In this document: one piece after another, positions 34,746-44,281 of the stretch | Position numbering within the stretch: the stretch's first letter is position 1 | Layout of the letters: every line of letters starts with the position of its first letter | Assembly: GCA_030065855.1 (NCBI GenBank) | Contig: JASJCT010000011.1 | Coordinates: 45,387 to 109,386, forward strand | Length of the DNA stretch: 64,000 nucleotides | Reading direction: 5' to 3' | DNA from: Myxococcota bacterium | GTDB taxonomy: Bacteria; Myxococcota_A; Polyangia; JAAYKL01 | Program-made: the position numbers and the translations under genes | The notes under the pieces: model-generated | Databases searched by the model: none | The model's input: the letters and a program-made list of their open reading frames with translations, nothing else | What the model was told of the DNA's origin: nothing

Positions 34746-36269
34746 ATGACCGATGATCAACAACATCGGCTACTGATTTTTATTGTAGCTTACAATGCAG
34801 AGTCGACACTGCTACAGGTCATCGACCGCATCCCATTAGATTTATTCTCCACCTACGACACAGAAATACTGGTGATCGACGACGCATCAGACGATCAAAC
34901 GTTTGATATCGGCCGGGCGCTCGCAGGTACCTGGTCTCATTGCAAGATAACGGTTTTGACCAACCCCGAGAATCAGGGCTACGGGGGCAATCAAAAACTG
35001 GGCTACGAGTACGCTATCCGCTACGGATTCGACACGGTGGCCCTGCTCCACGGGGACGGCCAATACGCCCCGGAAAAGCTACCCGACCTAGTGCAACCGA
35101 TAGCTGCGGGCGAGGCAGCGGCCGTATTCGGATCGCGCATGATGATCCGCGGCGGCGCGCTCAAAGGCGGGATGCCGCTGTACAAGTATGTGGGCAATAA
35201 GATTCTCACCGGGTTCCAAAACAAGGTGCTCGGCGCGTCACTTTCGGAGTTTCATTCCGGCTTCCGTGCCTACGCAACTGCCGTGCTGCAACAGATCCCA
35301 TTCCAGCTCAACGCCAATGATTTTCACTTTGATACCGATATTATCATCCAGCTCATGATGGGCAAGCACCGGATCATCGAGATCCCGATGCCCACCTTCT
35401 ACGGAGACGAGGTCTGCTACGTGAACGGGCTGGATTACGCCAAGAACGTCGTTCATTCCACTATCACTTCGCGACTGCAGTCGATGGGCATTCGCTACCA
35501 GCGCAAGTTTGACTTGACGCCGACCCCGGAAGACCACGACCTGAAGCTAGGCTATCCGTCATCCCACTCGCTGGCGATTGATGCGACCCCAGCAGGCGCA
35601 CGCGTGCTTTATCTTGGCACGGGTTCAAAGCGAGCCGTACGCGAGCTCAAAGCAAAAGGCTGCCAAGTCGTGGGCCTCAACGTGCACCATCCAGCGGCTG
35701 ATCCCGAGATCCAATTCATCGACTGGGACCTGGAAAAAGTCACCATCCCCGAGGAGGTTTTCAATTACGATTACGTGTTGCTGCTCGACGTTATCGAACA
35801 CCTTAAAAATCCCGAGCAGCTGGTCGATCTGCTGCGTCGAGGCGCTCAGACCTCGCGACCGACGATCATTTTAACCACAGCCAACGTCACGTTTTTCATC
35901 CTCCGTCTCATGTTTCTTTTTGGGCAGTTTAACTACAGCAAGGTCGGCATCCTCGATAAAACCCACACCCGATTGTTTACTTTCTATACAATGAAACACC
36001 TGTTTGAACAGTCGGGCTATGAGATTATTGATGTCAAAGGCATCCCTGCGCCATTTCCAAAAGCCCTGGGGGACAGCCGGCTCTCCCGCACGCTGGTGCA
36101 GCTCAACGAGGCGTTAATCAAGCTCAGAAAAAGCATCTTTTCATACCAAATGTATTTTGTCGCACGACCGCTACCCACGGTCGATACCCTGCTCAACACA
36201 TCGATCACTTACTCCAACTCAAAGCGCGAGGAAAAGGCCGATATCAAAGGTGGTAAATTGGTACCGTGA
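34746..36269 (+). CDS. Glycosyltransferase 2 fused to a SAM methyltransferase
   Basis: ATG 34746 follows AGGAGG by 7 nt. The 507-aa protein starts with a Dpm1-like GT2 domain (about 1-250): LIFIVAYNAESTLLQVID, VIDDASDDQTFD, ALLHGDGQYAPE. A class I methyltransferase domain follows (about 270-450): RVLYLGTGSKRAVRELKAKG, VLLLDVIEHLKNPEQLVDLL. GT2-methyltransferase fusions act in polysaccharide or lipid-linked sugar assembly. The next gene overlaps it by 4 bp. Confidence 0.88.
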   Translation: MTDDQQHRLLIFIVAYNAESTLLQVIDRIPLDLFSTYDTEILVIDDASDDQTFDIGRALAGTWSHCKITVLTNPENQGYGGNQKLGYEYAIRYGFDTVALLHGDGQYAPEKLPDLVQPIAAGEAAAVFGSRMMIRGGALKGGMPLYKYVGNKILTGFQNKVLGASLSEFHSGFRAYATAVLQQIPFQLNANDFHFDTDIIIQLMMGKHRIIEIPMPTFYGDEVCYVNGLDYAKNVVHSTITSRLQSMGIRYQRKFDLTPTPEDHDLKLGYPSSHSLAIDATPAGARVLYLGTGSKRAVRELKAKGCQVVGLNVHHPAADPEIQFIDWDLEKVTIPEEVFNYDYVLLLDVIEHLKNPEQLVDLLRRGAQTSRPTIILTTANVTFFILRLMFLFGQFNYSKVGILDKTHTRLFTFYTMKHLFEQSGYEIIDVKGIPAPFPKALGDSRLSRTLVQLNEALIKLRKSIFSYQMYFVARPLPTVDTLLNTSITYSNSKREEKADIKGGKLVP

Positions 36270-38716
36270 CCAGTAAAATAGCCGCTCGCTGGAAGGAGGA
36301 GTACTTGGCACGGATATCGACCTTAATGAATACTGCTCTAACGTACGCTGTGAAAAAGCGGCCCGGTCTAATGCTTACATGCCTCGCCTTTGCCACCTTA
36401 ATGATAGGCGCGCGGGGGTTCTTTTCCGATGACTTGGATCAATCGGGAGATCTCATCTACCACCTGGCCTGCGAAGGTCAGGTGGCCCAAGCTATTAAGG
36501 AAGGCCGCAGCCCTTTCGGCCCCCTCTCTCTCAACTTCGGCACCCCCGTACTTAGATTCTACCAACCGTTTCTGTACCTGGTCACCGGCCCCTTTCAAGC
36601 GGCCTTTGAGGATCACCTCATTCTCATCCACAATCTCATCTTATTGCTGTTCCTGGGGGCCACGCCGTTCGCCTCATACTTCGGTTATCGCGCCATTGGA
36701 CTGCCCGAGGCGGCCGCTGGGCTCGCTACCCTACTCGCGCCCTTGTCGGTAGCGGGATTCGGCAATTCCTTTGAAGCCTACTTCAGCACTGGGGTCATCA
36801 ATCAGCTTTTTGGAGCGGTTTTCTTCCCCATCTTCTTGGGGGGGTTTGCCCTGTTTCTTCGCGGGAAGAGTGGACCGATTCGCTCATCCGCGGTCTTTGC
36901 TCTTACCTTCATTTCCCACGCCATGATGGCCGTATATGCTGTATTTGCAGGGGCCCTGTTGTTCCTGACCGACGTTCGGAACATCCGCGAACTGTGGAAG
37001 CCCCTGCTGGTCTTTGTCGCCGTCTCCATGCTAGCGGTGGCCTTTTGGTTTGTTCCCTTCCTCGACCACTGGGGGAAACACCGTCCCGTGCCAGAGCCGA
37101 TCGCGCTCCACGGCAACGCGTTTCTTTCCAACAGCGTTACTTCCGGAGAGGCCATCCGGCTGCTGGTCACGGGTCGCTTACTGGACGATGCCCATGTCAT
37201 AAGTACTGGCAATCAAGACCAGGACGACAAGCTGCTGGACCGGATAAATATGTGCCCAACGACGAGCACTCGACCACCCGTGGTAACCTTGCTGACACTG
37301 CTGGGTCTGGTTCTTTGTATTGTCAAAATTAGGTCCAGTGCCCACCGCTTCATGACCACGGGCTTCATCTTTACCTTCCTATTACTGATGGGACCGGACG
37401 ATGTGGGGTGGATCACTTATTTGCCTTTTGTAAAGCGCATCGAATTCTTCCGCTGCACTTATTTACTGGAGTTTTTCGCATTCGGCCTGTCTGGTGCAGG
37501 ACTCCAGATGCTCTTTGCACAGGGATACAAAGGAGCCAACAGGCTGGGCGCACCGCTGCGGCTGTTGGCCGTCATCTTGGGTGGGCTCGTCAGTGCTGCG
37601 GGCCTCTTCTATTTCTTTTACCTCTTCTCAGAGATGGCTGCCAAGCACGCCAACCCGGGTTCAAAAGCAAAATTCGAACGGGCGCTGACCGTAGCCAGAC
37701 CAGCCCAGCACGAATTCCCGGAGCGGATGATCCTCCAGCACGATCACTTCCGTACGGATAAGCGCTGGATCTCCTACCTCAGCGCCCACGAGATGAGAGT
37801 GGAATGCGGTCACTGGCGAATCATCGGTCCCACTATTGCCAACAACCTGTGTAGCCCCATACGGAGACCGGGCCAATACCTCGATATCGCCCAGCGGGTG
37901 GGCATTGGATTTTACTTGGTTAATAGAAAGCACGCCAAGTCACTTAGCCAACTCACTTCTGATGCTGTTAGCCCGCTGATGCGACAGGTCAAGCGGGGCA
38001 GGGGCCACTATCTATATCAAAACCAGGCGACCGAGTATTTGTGGGCGGCAGACCGACCCATATTGGTAGTGGGATCTGCGACGCATTGGTTCTATCTATC
38101 TCGCTCTTGGATAGACCGGATGCGGCGCGTTTCAGACACCACAGCCCCACCCTTGACCCCCATCCTGTTTGGGGCGGATCAGCGTCTTGAGCCGAACGTG
38201 CTGCGTGCCGTGGACGGGGTGGTGGTGCTGGTCCCGCAAGATCTGGAAAAGAAAAATCTCGAGGCCTTGGCATCGTATGCCACCTCTGGCGGAAACGTAT
38301 TCAGCGTGCGTGCCCTGCCTGGCGTCAAGAGCACCCTGATAGATCCGGACGGACCGCCGCTTTTAAAAATCATTGCTGGAGAAGAAAAGGCCCACCAGGT
38401 CGCGACCGAGCTCGTCAGCGCCCGTGTTGCCGGACCCTTTGTATATCGGGTGAACGCCGCCTCACCAACTGCGATGGTATTGCCTGAGTTTGCCGTGGAC
38501 GGCTGGCGTGCAACAGTGGATGGTGTGAGCACCCCAATATATGCCGGTGGGCCCAACATGGTGACCACCGTTGTACCTCAAGGAAAGCATACCCTGAGGC
38601 TGTGGTGGCAAACCCCGACTTCCCATTGGTTCTGGTTTGCCGTCTCCTTGATCACCTGGCTTGGGATAATCGCCACCGGGGTTTCTTTTATTGTTCGGAA
38701 AGGAAAAAGACCATGA
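36266..38716 (+). CDS. Large polytopic membrane protein with a soluble C-terminal domain (YfhO-like)
   Basis: GTG 36266 overlaps the upstream stop. The 816-aa protein has about ten N-terminal membrane helices (to about residue 470), beginning with GDLIYHLACEGQVAQAIKEG after the first helix. It then has a long extracytoplasmic part (about 490-785) and a final helix. The layout recalls GT-C-like YfhO proteins and membrane proteins of the 6-pyruvoyl-tetrahydropterin-synthase-related group. It probably transfers a sugar made by the upstream fusion protein, which is inference. Confidence 0.65.
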   Translation: MTSKIAARWKEEYLARISTLMNTALTYAVKKRPGLMLTCLAFATLMIGARGFFSDDLDQSGDLIYHLACEGQVAQAIKEGRSPFGPLSLNFGTPVLRFYQPFLYLVTGPFQAAFEDHLILIHNLILLLFLGATPFASYFGYRAIGLPEAAAGLATLLAPLSVAGFGNSFEAYFSTGVINQLFGAVFFPIFLGGFALFLRGKSGPIRSSAVFALTFISHAMMAVYAVFAGALLFLTDVRNIRELWKPLLVFVAVSMLAVAFWFVPFLDHWGKHRPVPEPIALHGNAFLSNSVTSGEAIRLLVTGRLLDDAHVISTGNQDQDDKLLDRINMCPTTSTRPPVVTLLTLLGLVLCIVKIRSSAHRFMTTGFIFTFLLLMGPDDVGWITYLPFVKRIEFFRCTYLLEFFAFGLSGAGLQMLFAQGYKGANRLGAPLRLLAVILGGLVSAAGLFYFFYLFSEMAAKHANPGSKAKFERALTVARPAQHEFPERMILQHDHFRTDKRWISYLSAHEMRVECGHWRIIGPTIANNLCSPIRRPGQYLDIAQRVGIGFYLVNRKHAKSLSQLTSDAVSPLMRQVKRGRGHYLYQNQATEYLWAADRPILVVGSATHWFYLSRSWIDRMRRVSDTTAPPLTPILFGADQRLEPNVLRAVDGVVVLVPQDLEKKNLEALASYATSGGNVFSVRALPGVKSTLIDPDGPPLLKIIAGEEKAHQVATELVSARVAGPFVYRVNAASPTAMVLPEFAVDGWRATVDGVSTPIYAGGPNMVTTVVPQGKHTLRLWWQTPTSHWFWFAVSLITWLGIIATGVSFIVRKGKRP

Positions 38717-39096
38717 GGCTTAAGAGCCAGCTACCTACACTACTTTGGCGCTATGGCCTCGTTGTTTTCCTCTTCGCATTCTTGATCTACAAGGCCATTG
38801 CCTATTGCTCTTTTGGCGATCGGCCCACACCCGCGGTACCCCCAGCCGAAAGCGTTATCCACCACCACTACATTAGACTATCCTGGTCTCCTGGCGACGC
38901 CTCGCCCCCTTTCCGCATACAAGTGGCTCAAAACGGCGACTTCTCAGATCCTGTCTTGGACCGGCAGGTCTACAAGGCAACTGCGAAACTGCCCCCCCTA
39001 GAGCCCGGAACCCGCTACTGTTGGCGCGTGTTCGACGATGATCAAAGCGCTCGCGCGTCCTGCTTCAAAACGGCCGACCTTATTTTGAGATATTAA
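38713..39096 (+). CDS. Small membrane-anchored protein with Fn3-like domain
   Basis: ATG 38713 overlaps the previous stop as ATGA and is preceded by AAGGAAAAAGACC, so I prefer it to the frame opening at 38602. The 127-aa protein has one helix at residues about 12-30. A beta domain follows: YIRLSWSPGDASPPFRIQVA, then LEPGTRYCWRVFDDD, typical of a fibronectin type III-like strand pair. It is the last gene of the GT2-methyltransferase operon. Confidence 0.65.
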   Translation: MRLKSQLPTLLWRYGLVVFLFAFLIYKAIAYCSFGDRPTPAVPPAESVIHHHYIRLSWSPGDASPPFRIQVAQNGDFSDPVLDRQVYKATAKLPPLEPGTRYCWRVFDDDQSARASCFKTADLILRY

Positions 39097-39130
39097 AAAG
39101 AGTCAGATACAGGCGGACGTCATGCCGATG

Positions 39131-39502
39131 CTACTCAAACGCAAATTGAATGTCGTAGTGACCTTCGACCGGCACGCCTGGGGGTTCTGGAAGTGTGATA
39201 TCCGAAGCCGTGGTGGCCACGCATTGATTCATAGCTGTATCTTGAATATCGGATTTCGCCACAGCTGCAGATGTGACCGACCCCGTATCCTTGGCCAGAT
39301 CGAGCTTGAGCCCGACCGTACCCTTTGTCTCGCGGTCCCGTTCGAGGGCCGATTCGTAACACGCCTTGAACGCTTCTTTTCTGGCTTCGAGAGCGGCTTT
39401 GATATGACCCTCGGTGTTGGGGTTCAGCTGGGCACAAGCCATTACCGACGTACTGAGCGCTAGGCAAAGACCCAATACTACCTTCATCGTTCTCGTTTTC
39501 AT
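39131..39502 (-). CDS. AgmX/PglI-type C-terminal-domain secreted protein
   Basis: AGGAGG lies 7 nt before ATG 39502. The 123-aa protein has a signal sequence (MKVVLGLCLALSTSVMACAQ). It then has a TonB-like fold of the AgmX/PglI family: FKACYESALERDRETKGTVGLKL, then SAAVAKSDIQD, MNQCV and LPEPPGVPVEGHYDIQF. In myxobacteria such domains occur in gliding and envelope proteins. It starts 11 nt after the OmpA-like gene, so it ends that operon. Confidence 0.8.
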   Translation of the reverse strand: MKTRTMKVVLGLCLALSTSVMACAQLNPNTEGHIKAALEARKEAFKACYESALERDRETKGTVGLKLDLAKDTGSVTSAAVAKSDIQDTAMNQCVATTASDITLPEPPGVPVEGHYDIQFAFE

Positions 39503-39513
39503 CGTATTGCCTC

Positions 39514-40119
39514 CTACTCTCCGCCTTCAGCTGTTTCTTGCACTTGCTCAGTCGCGCTGCCCTGGATGATATTGAACTCCACGCGCCGGTTCTTTTCCTT
39601 GCCTTCGGGCGTGGCATTGTCAGCGATGGGTTTTTCCTCGCCATACCCCACGGCCTCGAGGCGCGCATCATCGATACCGACTTTTACGAGGAACGCCTTG
39701 ACCGCGTCGGCCCGCTGCTGGGACAACTTTTTGTTGTACTTGTCCTTACCATCTGAGTCGGTGTGGCCTTCTACGCGGACTTTTTCTATTTTATCGTGTT
39801 CCTTGAGCACGTCGGCGACATCGGTTAGGAGATCATGGGAATCGACCTTGATCGTGGCCTTGTTGTAGTCGAACATGACCTTTTCGTTAATTTCGATCTT
39901 TTTGCCGACAACTTTGGCTTTCCGTATTTTCACCGGTGCCGGGGGCGGGGGTGCAGCGGGTTGTTTTGCCGTAACCAGAACAGGGTCTGTGCCCTCGATG
40001 ATGGCCCCGCTGCCTGCGCTGTTCAATTTGGCACTCCCGCTCATACTGATTGAGCAGCCGACCAGACCGAAACAGAGCACGATCACACTCAATCCAAACA
40101 GCATCGCGCTTTTTTTCAT
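39514..40119 (-). CDS. OmpA/Pal-family lipoprotein
   Basis: ATG 40119 is preceded by GGGAGG and gives a lipoprotein signal (Cys22, lipobox LVGC); the frame open to 40179 is unlikely. The 201-aa protein has a Pro-rich linker and an OmpA C-terminal domain: MFDYNKATIKVDSHDLLTDVA, VEGHTDSDGKDKYNKKLSQQRA and a GEEKPIADN stretch ending NRRVEFNI. The Asp and Arg used to hold peptidoglycan are present. It should tether the outer membrane to the cell wall. Confidence 0.92.
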   Translation of the reverse strand: MKKSAMLFGLSVIVLCFGLVGCSISMSGSAKLNSAGSGAIIEGTDPVLVTAKQPAAPPPPAPVKIRKAKVVGKKIEINEKVMFDYNKATIKVDSHDLLTDVADVLKEHDKIEKVRVEGHTDSDGKDKYNKKLSQQRADAVKAFLVKVGIDDARLEAVGYGEEKPIADNATPEGKEKNRRVEFNIIQGSATEQVQETAEGGE

Positions 40120-40249
40120 GCCTTTTCCTCCCTTGTTAACCCTCTTGTTAATGCCCACGCCGCCTATCAGCCTTGGCAACCATTGGACAAATCACTACAC
40201 TGACAGCTTCTTTTCTAACAAAGGACCATCTCCTTAAGCAGATTTTTTG

Positions 40250-41179
40250 TCAATATCTCCCTTCCACAGCCTCGAGGTTTTCCTTGGCAGCGCGGTGGTC
40301 TGGACGCAATCTTAGGGCCTTTCTAAAACTGTCAGCAGCGCGAATATTGCGATTTTGTGCCGCGTAGACAATGCCGATTTGGTTGTGGGCATCTGCGCTT
40401 TCCGGGTCAGATTCTATCGCCCGCTCCAGAATCATTTCAGCATCGACCAGGCGGTCCTTTCGGTACAGGATATAGCCCAAATTAATGAGGTAGGTGGCAT
40501 TTTTGGGCTCGATATCCACGGCCTTGCGCGATGCTTTTAACGCGGCGTCCAAATCCGTGAGCAAGAGGAGCACAGCCAGGTTGTTGTGGACAGCTGCGTC
40601 CTGGGGAGATACTTCCAGAGCGCGCTGGTACGCATTTACCGCATCGTCGATGCGGCCGGCGATTTGATAGGTCTGGGCCAGATTGGCGGCAATATCGACG
40701 TTGTCCGGCTCCAGCGCTGCTGCTTGCGTGGCGTGGCGGATCGCGTCGTCGTACATCCGACACTGCAACAGGGCTGTGGCCAAATCACCCACAATGACCG
40801 CGCTTTGCGGGTCTTTTTTCTCAGCTGCAGCTAAAATTGCCACTGCCTGGGGGCCATCCTTGGCCAAGATGCGGCCTTGGCCGAGCAGGTGCAGATCTGC
40901 CGCGTCCGCGTCTGCCGGCACATCCGGTGGCAAGGGGGCGTCGAGCCGACACCCAGCGAGCGGCGCAGTGGATGGATCCCCTGAGGGTTCGGCGAGATAG
41001 GACCCGCCATCCGGTGCGTCCTCGTCCGCCTTTTTCGAGGCGCCGGACTTGCCGTCCGCCTGGGCGTATTCAGCATCAATGGGACGCGGCGCCGTGCCCC
41101 CGCAGGAAACAAGGCCTGAGACCAGTGCAACCCAGATGGGATAAACACCCCATCTATCCGAACGGACCAGCCGTTTCAT
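40250..41179 (-). CDS. Tetratricopeptide-repeat lipoprotein
   Basis: The 309-aa protein has lipobox LVSC (Cys26), an acidic Asp/Ala-rich linker, and at least five TPR units from about residue 90, for example AAALEPDNVDIAANLAQTYQIAGRIDDAVNAYQRALEVSPQD. It overlaps the end of the 986-aa gene by 4 bp (ATGA), so the two are translated together. I infer a protein-protein docking subunit of an envelope complex. Confidence 0.85.
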   Translation of the reverse strand: MKRLVRSDRWGVYPIWVALVSGLVSCGGTAPRPIDAEYAQADGKSGASKKADEDAPDGGSYLAEPSGDPSTAPLAGCRLDAPLPPDVPADADAADLHLLGQGRILAKDGPQAVAILAAAEKKDPQSAVIVGDLATALLQCRMYDDAIRHATQAAALEPDNVDIAANLAQTYQIAGRIDDAVNAYQRALEVSPQDAAVHNNLAVLLLLTDLDAALKASRKAVDIEPKNATYLINLGYILYRKDRLVDAEMILERAIESDPESADAHNQIGIVYAAQNRNIRAADSFRKALRLRPDHRAAKENLEAVEGRY

Positions 41180-44136
41180 TGGCCCACTCCTTTTGCCGGG
41201 GCAGTATCCGGCTTTTTCTCATCTTCTGTGGTCGTTTCCGCTTCTTCAGGGGGTCGCCGCGGGGCGTCCCTTTCTGGATTGGGCAACCCGCCGAGGAGTT
41301 CTTTGAGCACCGGTGGAATGCGCAGGGGTCGCTCGGCGGGATAGTCATCTGGATTTAGATACTCCACGGCCTGGGCAATGGCTGCCATGGCGTGGTAGCT
41401 GTAGTCGTTGCGCAGCCTCAGGTGACCCAGTGTGTAACGATAGCCCCCCATGGCCTCCTCGGGAACTGGCAAAAAGAAGGTGGAGGCATAATCATCAAAC
41501 TGGGTCTGCAGGCAAAACCGCATGCCGTGGACCACAACTTGGCGGCGCATCTCCTCGTATTGCAATACCGGAACGACTGTCTGCTCGATTTTTTTGGTCT
41601 TGGCCACCCGTTTGGCCAAATCGTAGGCGGCAGCCGCCCCTTCGATGTACTGGCAGGAGTTGATGGCGGGCAATTCCCGGTGCACCTTGAACGCAGCGCC
41701 GGCGTAGTCCGGATATTGGGATCGGTTTAGAAACCAGAAAAACTCCTTGTCTATCCAGTCCTGTTGTTCAAAGGCGATGTCTGCATAGTGCTGATCGCCC
41801 GTTGTCATGTGCAGGTCGTTCATGGCTGTGACGAGCCAGGGCACAATACCGATAAGGTTGACCCGGTGCTCCTCGTCGTAGATCCCCTCTTTGGTGCGCT
41901 CTTTGAGCAGCTTGCGCCAGGCCTTCATGTAGAACGGCAAGGCCCGATCCACGGACGCTTTGTACCGCTCGTCTTTGTAGTGGGAGTAGAGCCGGGACAG
42001 GGCAAAAATGAACTCCCCCGGGGCGATGGTGCTCTCGGCCCCGTAGTACGGATGGTCTGGGGGGACGTCGTATTGCCAGAAGTGGCCATTGGGATCCTGT
42101 GCAAAGAGCAGGGCTTCGGCCAGGCATTTCAGCACGTCGTCGTATTCCGAAATATCCGCCACATCCCCCAGTTTCAGGATAGACAAGATGGTCACGGCCA
42201 CTGTGCCGAGCTTGGCGTTATAGTAGCGCGCCGGTGGATCCCGGTGGCAGATGACGCACCGATTGCCCTTGTGCCGCAGGAATTTTAAGGTAAATTCAAT
42301 GCCCTTCTTGGCGCTTTCGACGTATTTTTTGTCCGGCTCTATTTTATTGACCATGAGCAGGGTGTAGGGGTTGAGGGCGTGGCGCACGATATTGCCGCCC
42401 GGGGTCCACCGCCTGCCCGGCTTGTTGGTAGGCGTGTATTTGTAAGCGTACTGGCCGTCTGCTGATTGGTTATTCATCAGCCAGTCAGCCCCTAGCTCCA
42501 AGGACCGCACCAAGGAGGCACGGGTCACGTCCCAGATGGTCTTGAGGGGCACGCCGCGGTAGAGCTCGACGATGTCCTTCCCGCCGGGGCGTTCGATCCA
42601 ATTCACCGTGCGAAAGCGGCCAAGGCGAAAGTCCGCGTCCCGCATCCACGCCGATTCGTGCAGCACCTCGCCCCGCTTCCTATTTTTCTTTTTCTTGGGC
42701 GGTCTTAAGAACTGCTTCATCTTGTTTTTGATAAGCATCTTTTCAAGGTAGATGATCTCGCTCTTCATCTCCATGTGCACGGCGTAATTGGGCTCGAGAT
42801 AGTAAAAGGATCCCTTGCCCCGCAGGCTCAGGCCCTCCAAGCCCAACTCGACGTACCAAAGCAGGTTGCGCGGGATGCGATCGGTCAGCTCGCACTGATC
42901 GTAAAGAACATCGATCTCGATCTCCATCTGATTGATCGCTTCTTTAAGGTCATTGGGGACATAGGCGACGCTGATCGTGCGGTCCCCGGTGACGCGGTTG
43001 CGAATCTTGGCCCAATCGCTCTTGATGCGTTTTGCCGCCTTGTCGACGGCTTCTTGAACACTACTGCCGTGGGCCATTTTCTTGACGAGCTTTCTGCCTT
43101 TGAGCCCTTTCTCGGCCCGCCACCTCAAGGATACGATCACCCGGTACGTGTCATCCCCCACGGCCGTAAGGGGCGGATTAAACGCAAACGCCTCTGGCTG
43201 CTGGTCCAAGAACAGGGCGCGCACGCGGGAGGTGATACGGCGCTTGATGTGGATGGGAATATCAAACGGCGGGGCTACCCGAAAGAGGGCAAAGCCAGAC
43301 CCGATGACGACCGGGTGAAACCAGGCCAGGCTCACCGCGTCTCGCAATCGGAGGTGCACAGAGCTCATGCGCGTCTCCATCCACGGGTGCACCCGGGGAG
43401 CGGTTCGGTCCACCAGGACAAAATCGACATTTTCGGCGAGCAGTTGCTTGGCCGCTGCTTCATCGTCATCACCGGTAAACACCGCAGGATTGAGGCCAAC
43501 CAGCCTTGGGCTCGGCCCGCCCATGACATCCTCGGGGTTTCTTCGACCCAAATATCCAACCTTGCCCATGGCGAGCTTCAGCGCCGCTGCCACTGCGGTC
43601 TTTAACTTGGGATCCCCCTCGTCCCGGATGGGGTAGCGGGCCAGGATGGCCTTGCTCGAGGGCATGGCATATGGGGATTCTTTGAACGGCGCGTCAAAGG
43701 CCGGGCCCTGGTAATTGGGATCAGTGCCAGGTCTGGGCGGCGGCTCCCACCCCGCTGGAATCGGCTTCTTCGGGGGTTTGGACGTGCAATACCACGTCTT
43801 GCCATTGCCGCAAATCTCGCCTGGATCCGCGTCAAAATCCTGCGCCACTGGTAGGGACCCTGCCTTGTCATTATAAAACGCCTCCAGCTCTGCTTCTGGA
43901 GGCTTAGCGCAGCTTTCGGTGATGGTTTCGATACCTTGGGTAACGGTTTGGCGGATGACATCGTCCGCATCGCCACGGGCCACGACCTCGAATATCCTCT
44001 TGGCAATGGTCTTGCCCTGCTCATCCTCCCGGAACAGTATGATGAAGACTAGAATGACGGTGACGATGGTCAGTATCACATTCCAGAAGTTCTTAAAGAA
44101 GGGTTCCTTATTCTTTTTGGTTTTACCCTTGGGCAT
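41176..44136 (-). CDS. Membrane-anchored protein of unknown function with alpha/alpha-toroid-like C-domain
   Basis: The 986-aa protein has one membrane helix at residues about 16-35. Residues about 100-300 contain a Pro-rich stretch and an unclassified domain. A central region (about 310-540) with a GLEGLSLRGKGSFYYLEPNY block could be AMMECR1-like; this is only a resemblance. The C-domain (about 560-960) is rich in repeated paired helices (GADWLMNNQSADGQYAYKY; WQYDVPPDHPYYGAES), as in toroid glycosidases or lyases. A CVICHRD site may bind metal or haem. No family name is secure. Confidence 0.6.
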   Translation of the reverse strand: MPKGKTKKNKEPFFKNFWNVILTIVTVILVFIILFREDEQGKTIAKRIFEVVARGDADDVIRQTVTQGIETITESCAKPPEAELEAFYNDKAGSLPVAQDFDADPGEICGNGKTWYCTSKPPKKPIPAGWEPPPRPGTDPNYQGPAFDAPFKESPYAMPSSKAILARYPIRDEGDPKLKTAVAAALKLAMGKVGYLGRRNPEDVMGGPSPRLVGLNPAVFTGDDDEAAAKQLLAENVDFVLVDRTAPRVHPWMETRMSSVHLRLRDAVSLAWFHPVVIGSGFALFRVAPPFDIPIHIKRRITSRVRALFLDQQPEAFAFNPPLTAVGDDTYRVIVSLRWRAEKGLKGRKLVKKMAHGSSVQEAVDKAAKRIKSDWAKIRNRVTGDRTISVAYVPNDLKEAINQMEIEIDVLYDQCELTDRIPRNLLWYVELGLEGLSLRGKGSFYYLEPNYAVHMEMKSEIIYLEKMLIKNKMKQFLRPPKKKKNRKRGEVLHESAWMRDADFRLGRFRTVNWIERPGGKDIVELYRGVPLKTIWDVTRASLVRSLELGADWLMNNQSADGQYAYKYTPTNKPGRRWTPGGNIVRHALNPYTLLMVNKIEPDKKYVESAKKGIEFTLKFLRHKGNRCVICHRDPPARYYNAKLGTVAVTILSILKLGDVADISEYDDVLKCLAEALLFAQDPNGHFWQYDVPPDHPYYGAESTIAPGEFIFALSRLYSHYKDERYKASVDRALPFYMKAWRKLLKERTKEGIYDEEHRVNLIGIVPWLVTAMNDLHMTTGDQHYADIAFEQQDWIDKEFFWFLNRSQYPDYAGAAFKVHRELPAINSCQYIEGAAAAYDLAKRVAKTKKIEQTVVPVLQYEEMRRQVVVHGMRFCLQTQFDDYASTFFLPVPEEAMGGYRYTLGHLRLRNDYSYHAMAAIAQAVEYLNPDDYPAERPLRIPPVLKELLGGLPNPERDAPRRPPEEAETTTEDEKKPDTAPAKGVGQ

Positions 44137-44281
44137 GACCTATCCTTTCGATTGGTTGCCTGCTATCGAAACACAGTTGGTCCAGGGTACTTCGTCACTG
44201 CCTCGGTGACAATCCCCGGTTGTATAATCCATTGATACGCGGACTCGGCAGTAGTACAACCCTTGGGAACGTGATTTACCA

